Positions 19,340 through 26,323 of a stretch of 28,780 bases of DNA are shown here, one piece after another. The stretch is from Polychytrium aggregatum (taxonomy: Eukaryota > Chytridiomycota > Chytridiomycetes > Polychytriales), in the NCBI RefSeq assembly GCF_025602895.1, contig NW_026516508.1, positions 1-28,780 of the forward strand. The letters run 5' to 3'. Made by a program: the position numbers and the translations under genes. Positions within the stretch are counted from its first letter, which is position 1, and the number at the start of each line of letters is the position of its first letter. The notes under the pieces were generated by a model. That model searched no databases and was not told where the DNA came from. It worked only from the letters and a program-made list of their open reading frames with translations.

Positions 19340-19835
19340 TCATCCCCTCCCCAAACTACGGCCACTCCTACGAACAATAAGTCCAGGCTTGTCGGGGTAC
19401 CGGCGGTGGAAGTCGGCTATCTTGTCGGGAGCGTTAACGTAGTTGGCGGGCTCCCAGCTGCGATGATCAGTCGAGTAGCCCTTCCAATCAACGAAATAGC
19501 TCAACTTACCGCGGACCAGCTTGGAGTCGAGGATCTCCTGAACTTCATACTCCAAGTGGTCGTCGACGCGGACTGGCGGAGGAGGGTCTTGGATGCGGCC
19601 GGGGAGGGTGTTCGACTTGTGGGGCTCGAGGAGGGAGACATGGAACACCGGATGGATCTTGAGATCCTTTGGAAGGTCGAGGCGGAAGGCGAGGGAACCG
19701 ATGGCTTCGACGATTTTGTAGGGTCCAATGCGCTGGTAGTCCAACTTCTTGCTTGGACGGGTGGTCTTGATGTTGCGTGTTAGGACCCAGACTTGATCGC
19801 CAGGAGCGAACTTGGGAGCGTCGGACTTGTGGGCA
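19340..19835 (-). CDS. pol: A2 Pol, C-terminal fragment
   Basis: About 165 codons of integrase C-terminus (APGDQVWVLTRN, RIGPYKIVEA) and chromodomain (EYEVQEILDSKL ... WKGY ... SWEP), ending in a TGA against the LTR. The open frame ends at 19835 where element C is inserted. It agrees almost completely with A1 and shows no frameshift in the part present. Confidence 0.9.
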
Positions 19836-20626
19836 TGTTAGAGTCCAAAGGGGACTCAACGGCAAAAGAAGAAGTGAGCTCGAAGTGAGCTCAGGGAAAG
19901 CAAGGGTAGAGTCCGAAGTGGACTCGGAGAGGGAGCGAGGGAAGCAAAGATCCGTTCAAGATAAGACTTGTCTCGAAATGAGACGTGAGGAACACTCAGA
20001 GAATAAAGTAGAAGGCACTTTATTTAGTCCTATTTTGAACGCTAAGGTTCGACTACACATCGCGGGGGTCAGGCTATTTATAGACAAGTCCGGACTTGGC
20101 AGCGAAGGGCGGCCAAGGGAGGGAAAAGTGGGCGATCGAGCAGGGCGAAGGGGGCGATGCACGAACGAGGGCCGAGAAGGACCACCGAGACAGGCAGAGA
20201 ACCAAAGCGAGAGAGGCGCAAGCAAAAGCGAAGCACCTGGCAGGAGAAACGTGCAAAGGCGAAGCAATGTGACTCAACGTCCAAGAAGCGGATTGGTCAA
20301 GTATAAGGTTGGGGCAAATGCATGCGAGATGAACAAGAGATCGGGGCGGTCAGGCAGGTCATGAGTCACCGGTGGGGGGACACATGACCGGCAGCCGAAT
20401 TGCAACCAATCGCAGCAAGGCGCGTGCACAAACAAACCGGCGCGTGCGAAGAAGACAAAGGAAGCGGAGCAGCGCGGGAAAACGGAAGTGCGGAAGGAGC
20501 GGAAAAGACAGGCAAAAGGCGGAAAATCGGAGGGGAACTGCAAGGCTACACACAAACAAACAGAAAGGCAAAAGAATAGCCAAGTGTGCAGTCAAAGTGG
20601 AGAACAAGCAGGAGCTATCCCTAACA
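19836..20626 (-). repeat. LTR-C, complete 3' LTR
   Basis: 791 bp bounded by TGTTAG...CTAACA (6-bp terminal inverted repeat). TATAAATA on the minus strand starts at 20082; the predicted transcript start AGCGTTCAAAAT is at 20043, 39 nt on. The 19841-19984 part carries four small hairpins. Confidence 0.93.
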
Positions 20627-20638
20627 TCATCCCCTTCC
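20627..20638 (-). other. Element C polypurine tract
   Basis: GGAAGGGGATGA on the minus strand between the pol stop codon and the LTR. It shares the GGGGATGA end with the A tract. Confidence 0.8.
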
Positions 20639-23600
20639 TTAGCGACGAACTCCGGACGTCGCCTTCGGCTTTGAGGGATAGCGAAGGTGGAAGTCAGCAA
20701 CAAGATCAGTGGCGTGGGAAACATTGGCAGCGGGCTCCCAAGACCGGTCAGTCTCGGAATAGCCCTTCCACTGAACCAAGTACTGTAAGCGACCACGGAA
20801 GAGCCGAGAATCGAGAACAGTCTCGACCTCAAACTCTTCCTGGGAGTTAACAAGAATGGGAGGTGGTTCTGGTTGGGTGAACTCGGGAACAATGTCCTTC
20901 GTTCGGGGTTCAAGGAGGGATACATGGAAAACGGGGTGAACTTTAAGTGTGGAAGGGAGTTTAAGCTCAAAGGCAACGGGGTTGATGCGGCGAAGAACTT
21001 TAAAGGGGCCAAGCTTTTTCTGGTCAAGCTTGTTGGAGGGACGAAGGGTGCGAATGTGGCGACGATCCAGAAAAACGAGGTCGCCAACGGAGATGTCGGG
21101 AGTGGGGAGACGGGATTTGTTGGCCTGCACAGTGTAGGACTCTTGGGCAACCCGGAGGTTGGCCTTGAGATCCTCGAGAACGGTCTGAAGTCGGTCGACA
21201 CGTTCTTCGGCAGAGGGCACAACAGAGGGATCACGAATGATAGAGGGATCGAAAATGGGGTGATGGCCATGGACTGCAAAGAAGGGAGTCATGCCAGTGG
21301 AGGTGTTTTCCGAGTTGTTGTAAGTGAACTCGGCAAGGGGAAGGTGAAGGGTCCAGTCGTCTTGCAGGTAATTGCAATGGATACGCAAATACTGCTCGAT
21401 GACCTGGTTGAGAACCTCGGTCGAACCGTCGGTCTCGGGGTGGAAGGCAGAAGAAAGGGAAATCTTCGTCTTCAGAAGCTCATTGAAGCGCCTCCAGAAG
21501 GCCGAAGTAAACTGAGTTCCTCGGTCCGAAACAATAGACCGGGGACAACCATGCAAGCGGAAGATGTGGGAGAGGAAGAGTTCGGCGGTTTGCTCGCCTG
21601 TAACCGTCTTCGTGGTGGGCACAAAGTGTGCTTGTTTGGACAGGCGGTCCTTAACCACGAAGATCGAGTCAAAACCGTTCGAAGGTGGGAGATCCGTGAT
21701 GAAGTCCATCGACAGGTCCCACCAACGTTCGGAAGGAACGGGGAGAGGATGAAGTAAACCATAAGGGGAGTGACGGGACGGCTTGGCTCGCTGGCACGCT
21801 TCACAATTAGCAATGAAGCGACGCACAGACTTACGAAGCCGGGGCCAGTGAAAGTCCCGGGAGACGAGCTCAACGGTCTTGGCAAGACCAAAGTGACCAG
21901 CGGCAGCGGAGCAGTGACGTTGCTCAAACACTTTGAGCTGGAGCTCGGGGGAAGGGACAACGATCAGGTCTTTAAAGTAAAGGAGACCGTCACGGAAGGA
22001 GTAATCGCCATCAAGACGTTTGGCGTTAAAGTCAGAAAGGAGGGAACAAGAAAGGGTGGCAGCTCGAATCTCGGAGAGAAAGTCGGGATTCGAGCCGATA
22101 ACGGTGATGCTGTCGAGAGAAATAGACTCGAACAGCTGAAGGAAGTTGGTGGAGTGGAGGGAGTCACCAGGCTTTATCTCAAAGTCAGAACGGCGACTGA
22201 GAGCATCGGCTTTGGTGTTGAGGCGACCAGGGCGGTGGTAAATGCGAAAGGCAAAGTCAGAAAGGAATTGGGCCCACCGGAACTGGCGGCGAGAAAGTTG
22301 GGAAGCGGAAGTGAACCGGGTAAGGTTCTGATGATCGGAGAAAACAAGAGTGGGATGATCGGGGTCGGCAGCCATCAAGTAATGACGCCAGGCAGTAAAG
22401 GAGTCGACAATGGCAAGGAGCTCTTTGTCGTGGGTGTCATAATTCACCTCGGCAGGACGGAATTGCCGAGAGTGAAAAGCAACGGGGTGAAGAGCGCCGT
22501 CAGGGTCAAACTGGGAAAGGACGGCACCCAAAGCAAAGTCAGAAGCATCGGGCTCGATGACAGCGGGTTTGGAGAAATCAAAATAGCGAAGAATAGGTGC
22601 GGAAGTGAAAGAACGTTTAAGAGAATCAAAAGCCTCTTGGGCCTCGGGAGACCAAGAGAAGGTGGAGGATTTGGTGGTGAGTGAAGTCAAAGGACGAGCA
22701 AGTGCAGAAAAGTCCTTGACGAAGCGGCGGTAAAAGTTTGCGAAACCAATAAAAACTTGGATGTCGCGAGCAGAAGAGGGAACAGGCCAAAGAGAAACGG
22801 CCTCGACCTTGGCAGGGTCCATTTTGATGCCATCGGCAGAAATGATCATGCCGAGAAAATCAACTTCAGAAAGGTCAAAAGAACACTTGGCCGGATTGAC
22901 CTTAAGGGAGTGTTCACGAAGGCGAGAAAGAACAAGCTTAACATGCTCCTCATGCTCCTGGGGATCTTTTGAGAAGATCAGGATGTCGTCAAGATAAATG
23001 ACAACACAGACACCAAGGAGGTCCGAGAAGATGTCGTTCATAAAAAACTGGAAAGCAGCGGGGGCATTCGAAAGACCAAAGGGGATAACATTGTACTCAA
23101 ATGAGCCAGATTTGCAAACAAAAGCAGTCTTCCACTCATCGCCCTTCTTGACACGAACCAAGTGGTAAGCATCAGGAAGGTCGAGGTGTGAGAAGACGCG
23201 GGCAGAAGAAAGTTTATCCAGAAGATCCTGGAAGAGGGGAAGTGGGTAACGGTTCTTCTTCGTGATGGCATTGAGGCCCCGGTAGTCGACGCAAAGGCGA
23301 AGACCACCATTGGGCTTCTTCACGAAGAAGCAGGGAGCACCAACGGGAGAAGAGGATTTGGAGATCCAACCACGTGCGAGGGCGTTGGTCAGATACTCCG
23401 AAAGAGCAGATTCCTCGGCCGGGGACAAAGGATAGACTTTCCCCGGCTTTGGCAAACGAGGTTCCTTTCCATCCTCGGTCCGTACAAACTCAATAGACAA
23501 GTCATACGGACGATGAGGAGGCAAGGAAGAAGGAGGGTCAGACTTGAGGCTGAAAACGTCGCCAAACTCATTGTATTTGAGTGGGACACCTCGAGAGTCA

Positions 23601-24460
23601 ACGGGGGTGCCAGACTCGGCATACACCTTCGTCGTGAGCACGGACCTTATCGACACCGTAGGATACGTCTCCGGCGAAGGAGGACGGATATCCATTTGGG
23701 CAGCGAAAATGTCGAGCTTGTCTTCCCGTGCAAGACGGAGAAGACTCGCCGCATTAACGAGCTCAATGTCGGGTGAAGATGAGGCCGTTGGCTCTTCAGA
23801 AAGCGAAGCAGAGTCAAGGCGGGAAGAAAGGGAAGGCGAAGTGCCAAAGGAGGGAACCGGTGTAAGGGATGGACCGGAGGGAGGAGTCAAAGGCGAAGTG
23901 CCCGAAGGGGGAGGCGAGGAGCCGGAAGTGGACGAAGTGTCCAAGGAAGAAGCAGAGACATCCGCGAGGATGTGTCCATCGGCAAGGCAAGAGGGATCGG
24001 AGAATGAAAGGGAGAGGGACTTCCAATTGACAACTGGATTATGCAAGCGCATCCAGGGAAGACCAAGAGTGATGGGAGTGGTGGAGAGTCGAGTCACAAG
24101 AAAAGAAATCGACTCGGTGTGGGAACCAATGGTCAGAGTCAAAGGCACGGTTTGGAAACGAATGAAACCGGCCGAAGAGCCATCAGCAAGGGAAACGGAG
24201 TAAGGAGTAGAAAGAGGGATAAGAGAGAGTTTATGGAGATCCGCAAAGGCAGGATCAATGAGGGCAAGAGCGGTGCATCCATCATCAATAAAGACAGAAA
24301 GGGAGATGGAGACCGGGCCAGAAAGACTCATGACGATAAGAGTGGCCGGAAGAAGAAGCTTATCGTCCGATAGTGACGAGTCAGAGGGGGAAGATGTTCG
24401 TATCGCCGAACAGACCACCTCGCTTACTTGCGAGGTGCTGCTCGGCTGTGGGCATTTCCC
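20639..24460 (-). CDS. pol: Element C Pol (protease-RT-RNase H-integrase-chromodomain)
   Basis: About 1270 codons without a break in the -1 frame from the slippery site at 24460 to TAA 20641-20639. Protease region around 24290, with FIDDGCTA where D-S/T-G is normal. RT: FFVKKPNGGLRLCVDYRGLN and YLDDILIFS (YLDD at 22996-22985). RNase H: EPDASDFALGAVLSQ ... TKADALSRR. Integrase: HHCC zinc region ending CEACQRAK, and DDE core (MDFITDLP, VSDRGTQF, ETDGSTEVLNQ). Then KLGPFKV, then the chromodomain (EFEVETVLDSRL ... WKGYSETDRSWEP). It is made as a Gag-Pol fusion by frameshifting. It is more distant from A and B than they are from each other. Apart from the protease motif all catalytic residues are present. 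Confidence 0.95.
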   Translation of the reverse strand, partial: GKCPQPSSTSQVSEVVCSAIRTSSPSDSSLSDDKLLLPATLIVMSLSGPVSISLSVFIDDGCTALALIDPAFADLHKLSLIPLSTPYSVSLADGSSAGFIRFQTVPLTLTIGSHTESISFLVTRLSTTPITLGLPWMRLHNPVVNWKSLSLSFSDPSCLADGHILADVSASSLDTSSTSGSSPPPSGTSPLTPPSGPSLTPVPSFGTSPSLSSRLDSASLSEEPTASSSPDIELVNAASLLRLAREDKLDIFAAQMDIRPPSPETYPTVSIRSVLTTKVYAESGTPVDSRGVPLKYNEFGDVFSLKSDPPSSLPPHRPYDLSIEFVRTEDGKEPRLPKPGKVYPLSPAEESALSEYLTNALARGWISKSSSPVGAPCFFVKKPNGGLRLCVDYRGLNAITKKNRYPLPLFQDLLDKLSSARVFSHLDLPDAYHLVRVKKGDEWKTAFVCKSGSFEYNVIPFGLSNAPAAFQFFMNDIFSDLLGVCVVIYLDDILIFSKDPQEHEEHVKLVLSRLREHSLKVNPAKCSFDLSEVDFLGMIISADGIKMDPAKVEAVSLWPVPSSARDIQVFIGFANFYRRFVKDFSALARPLTSLTTKSSTFSWSPEAQEAFDSLKRSFTSAPILRYFDFSKPAVIEPDASDFALGAVLSQFDPDGALHPVAFHSRQFRPAEVNYDTHDKELLAIVDSFTAWRHYLMAADPDHPTLVFSDHQNLTRFTSASQLSRRQFRWAQFLSDFAFRIYHRPGRLNTKADALSRRSDFEIKPGDSLHSTNFLQLFESISLDSITVIGSNPDFLSEIRAATLSCSLLSDFNAKRLDGDYSFRDGLLYFKDLIVVPSPELQLKVFEQRHCSAAAGHFGLAKTVELVSRDFHWPRLRKSVRRFIANCEACQRAKPSRHSPYGLLHPLPVPSERWWDLSMDFITDLPPSNGFDSIFVVKDRLSKQAHFVPTTKTVTGEQTAELFLSHIFRLHGCPRSIVSDRGTQFTSAFWRRFNELLKTKISLSSAFHPETDGSTEVLNQVIEQYLRIHCNYLQDDWTLHLPLAEFTYNNSENTSTGMTPFFAVHGHHPIFDPSIIRDPSVVPSAEERVDRLQTVLEDLKANLRVAQESYTVQANKSRLPTPDISVGDLVFLDRRHIRTLRPSNKLDQKKLGPFKVLRRINPVAFELKLPSTLKVHPVFHVSLLEPRTKDIVPEFTQPEPPPILVNSQEEFEVETVLDSRLFRGRLQYLVQWKGYSETDRSWEPAANVSHATDLVADFHLRYPSKPKATSGVRR
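24405..24460 (-). promoter_or_regulatory. Element C gag-pol -1 programmed frameshift signal
   Basis: Slippery GGGAAAT at 24460-24454 in X_XXY_YYZ phase (gag codons TCG GGA AAT). After a 7-nt spacer comes a two-part stem: outer GCCGA/TCGGC (24446-24442 with 24409-24405), inner CACCTCGC/GCGAGGTG (24437-24430 with 24423-24416). The six-base loop AAGTAA contains the gag stop codon. Same layout as in A1 with a different structure. Confidence 0.75.
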
Positions 24461-25377
24461 GAGTTCCGTTTGACCAGAACCGGGCACTGCTGAACATCGC
24501 GACTGCCGGGACAAGACTTTTCCCCGCAGTACAAGCAGAGACCCTGCTCACGACGTCGCTTTTTCTCGACGTCGGAGAGCTTAGCAGGGCGGACCGAGAC
24601 AGAGTCAAGGTCCATGGGAGTGGGGGCAGAAGCGGAGGAAGAAGAAACATGCGCGGGAGAATGGTGGTGATGGGGAGCAGAGCGAGAAGAAGGAGGAGGA
24701 GGTTGGGAACGGGAGGAGACCTTGAGACGATGAAGGGCATCGTCGTACTCGACCGCTGCCTTGATCAACTCAGGCAAGGAAGCGGGAGCGGGGCGGAGAC
24801 CGATGAGGTGGAACTTGACCTCAGACTTCAAACCCTCCTTGAAGAAGTGCATCTTGGTGGGTTCATCGGTCTGGACTCGGGCGGCGAGCTGGACAAACCG
24901 GGTGGCGAAGGCTTGGCAGGACTTAAGTTGAACCAAGCGCTTGAGGTCGTTGAGGGCCTTATCTTGCGAGGAGGCCGTGTCCTCACCGAAGGTCGACTTG
25001 AGGGCAACTTCGAAGTCGGCGAAGGAGGCAGGGAAGCGGTTGGCCATGTAGAAGGCTGCTTCGTACCACTTGAAAGCCTCACCGCGGAGGAAGGAGGTGG
25101 CATAAAGGACCTTCTGGCGCTCGGGCGCGAAGAAGGCGGGATCGGCGAGGAAAACGAGGTGGCACTGGGCGAGGAAGGCCGTCGTCTCGTCGCGGGAACC
25201 TAGGAACTCCTTGGGCTTGTTCACCTGGTAGACCTGGCGGGGAGCGGCGGCGGGAGCTTGCAGATCTTGGATCTGACAATGGAGAGCAGCGTTCTGGGTC
25301 ATGAGGGCGTTCATACGCTCCTCCATGCGCGCCAGATACGCATTCAAGTCTGCAGGGGGTGCAGCAGGCTCAGCCAT
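24424..25377 (-). CDS. gag: Element C Gag
   Basis: 317 aa from ATG 25377 (MAEPAAPPADLNAYLARMEE) to TAA 24426-24424. Coiled N-terminus (about 10-40), capsid region with KEFLGSRDETTAFLAQC and FLRGEAFKWYEAAF, a Ser/Pro/His-rich linker, and a C-terminal Cys cluster (CLYCGEKSCPGSRDVQQC) where a CCHC knuckle is expected; the usual His position is Cys. The frame is open upstream into the LTR but without another ATG, so 25377 is the likely start. The RNA leader from the predicted start to this ATG is about 280 nt. Confidence 0.9.
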   Translation of the reverse strand: MAEPAAPPADLNAYLARMEERMNALMTQNAALHCQIQDLQAPAAAPRQVYQVNKPKEFLGSRDETTAFLAQCHLVFLADPAFFAPERQKVLYATSFLRGEAFKWYEAAFYMANRFPASFADFEVALKSTFGEDTASSQDKALNDLKRLVQLKSCQAFATRFVQLAARVQTDEPTKMHFFKEGLKSEVKFHLIGLRPAPASLPELIKAAVEYDDALHRLKVSSRSQPPPPSSRSAPHHHHSPAHVSSSSASAPTPMDLDSVSVRPAKLSDVEKKRRREQGLCLYCGEKSCPGSRDVQQCPVLVKRNSGNAHSRAAPRK

Positions 25378-25434
25378 CGGATCGACGAGGGAAAGAGAGG
25401 CGAAAGAAGAAGAAAGGCCGGGAAGCCAAGAGGG

Positions 25435-25446
25435 AGCGTTCAAAAT
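25435..25446 (-). other. Element C self-primer binding site
   Basis: ATTTTGAACGCT on the minus strand, 2 nt inside the 5' LTR boundary, perfectly complementary over 12 nt to AGCGTTCAAAAT at the predicted RNA 5' end (25656-25645). The sequence differs from the A site but pairs with its own LTR. Confidence 0.85.
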
Positions 25447-25448
25447 GA

Positions 25449-26005
25449 TGTTAGAGTCCAAAGGGGACTCAACGGCAAAAGAAGAAGTGAGCTCGAAGTG
25501 AGCTCAGGGAAAGCAAGGGTAGAGTCCGAAGTGGACTCGGAGAGGGAGCGAGGGAAGCAAAGATCCGTTCAAGATAAGACTTGTCTCGAAATGAGACGTG
25601 AGGAACACTCAGAGAATAAAGTAGAAGGCACTTTATTTAGTCCTATTTTGAACGCTAAGGTTCGACTACACATCGCGGGGGTCAGGCTATTTATAGACAA
25701 GTCCGGACTTGGCAGCGAAGGGCGGCCAAGGGAGGGAAAAGTGGGCGATCGAGCAGGGCGAAGGGGGCGATGCACGAACGAGGGCCGAGAAGGACCACCG
25801 AGACAGGCAGAGAACCAAAGCGAGAGAGGCGCAAGCAAAAGCGAAGCACCTGGCAGGAGAAACGTGCAAAGGCGAAGCAATGTGACTCAACGTCCAAGAA
25901 GCGGATTGGTCAAGTATAAGGTTGGGGCAAATGCATGCGAGATGAACAAGAGATCGGGGCGGTCAGGCAGGTCATGAGTCACCGGTGGGGGGACACATGA
26001 CCGGC
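25449..26005 (-). repeat. LTR-C, 5' LTR, cut by element D
   Basis: First 557 bp of LTR-C, with no difference seen from 19836-20392. It ends at 26005 (...GACCGGC), where LTR-D begins. The missing 234 bp of U3 should follow D. Includes TATA box and transcript start (25656). Confidence 0.95.
25454..25597 (-). other. Four tandem hairpins in the element C RNA leader
   Basis: Plus-strand view: GAGTCC-AAAGG-GGACTC (25454-25470), GAGCTC-GAAGT-GAGCTC (25489-25505), GAGTCC-GAAGT-GGACTC (25522-25538), GTCTC-GAAAT-GAGAC (25583-25597). Each has a 5-6 bp stem and a 5-nt loop; in the RNA two loops read ACUUC and one AUUUC. Stems differ in sequence but keep pairing. Also present in the 3' LTR at 19841-19984. 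Candidate packaging or dimerisation signal. Confidence 0.6.
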
Positions 26006-26314
26006 TGTAACGTCCACTACTGGGACGTTGGGGCAAGACGGGGAGGGAGGGGGTACAAGACAAGACAGGACGGGGCAGAACAGGGCGGTGCTAGGCTACT
26101 CTAGCGGACGGGTGAGCTCGGGGAGCACTTACGTTTATTCACGATAAAACCGAACTCCAGACAAACGGGGGGAACGGGGGCAACCCGCAGGTATACCCTG
26201 CGGTGGCCTGCCTGCGGTGCGTGAAAACGCAAAGCGCAGCACAGGTCACGACCCACTGCGCCGCGCAGTACGCGCAGTACGCGCAGCACAGCGTCGGAGA
26301 TACCATCTCCTACA
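26006..26314 (-). repeat. LTR-D, 3' LTR
   Basis: About 309 bp, TGTAACG...CTCCTACA; the inner end is judged from the TGTA/TACA inverted repeat because the partner LTR is outside. It holds a 7-bp hairpin whose loop is the TATA core (26185-26203), AATAAA on the minus strand (26139-26134), a small inverted repeat AACGTCC/GGACGTT (26009-26029), and GCGCAGTAC repeats near 26265-26285. Confidence 0.75.
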
Positions 26315-26323
26315 CTCCCACAC

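Larger units (their letters stand above)
18956..19835 (-). mobile_element. Element A2: 3' end of a second A copy, inserted in B and cut by C
   Basis: LTR-A (18956-19339) followed by 496 bp of pol 3' end, nearly identical to the same part of A1. It breaks off at 19835 where LTR-C begins. The rest of A2 is expected on the far side of C and D. Confidence 0.93.
19836..26005 (-). mobile_element. Element C: chromodomain Ty3/gypsy retrotransposon, apparently intact coding
   Basis: Complete except that its 5' LTR is interrupted by D at 26006. Order on the minus strand: 5' LTR (26005-25449), primer-binding site, gag, -1 frameshift, one continuous pol, polypurine tract, 3' LTR (20626-19836). I saw no difference over the 557 bp shared by the two LTRs, which means a recent insertion. 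It sits in A2 pol; the left flank GGGCA (19831-19835) should be repeated on its far side. Confidence 0.93.

Noticed and set aside
19777..20364. Repeated plus-strand frames in the two LTR-C copies (also 25258-25977)
   Set aside because: They are identical because the LTRs are identical; composition is Arg/Glu/Gly-rich and there is no domain.
25378..25461. Extension of element C gag into the LTR
   Set aside because: No ATG; the only early start-like codon is TTG inside the LTR. ATG 25377 is the first proper start.
26260..26290. GCGCAGTAC repeats in LTR-D as a CRISPR-like or telomeric array
   Set aside because: Too few and too short units, no spacers, and inside an LTR.
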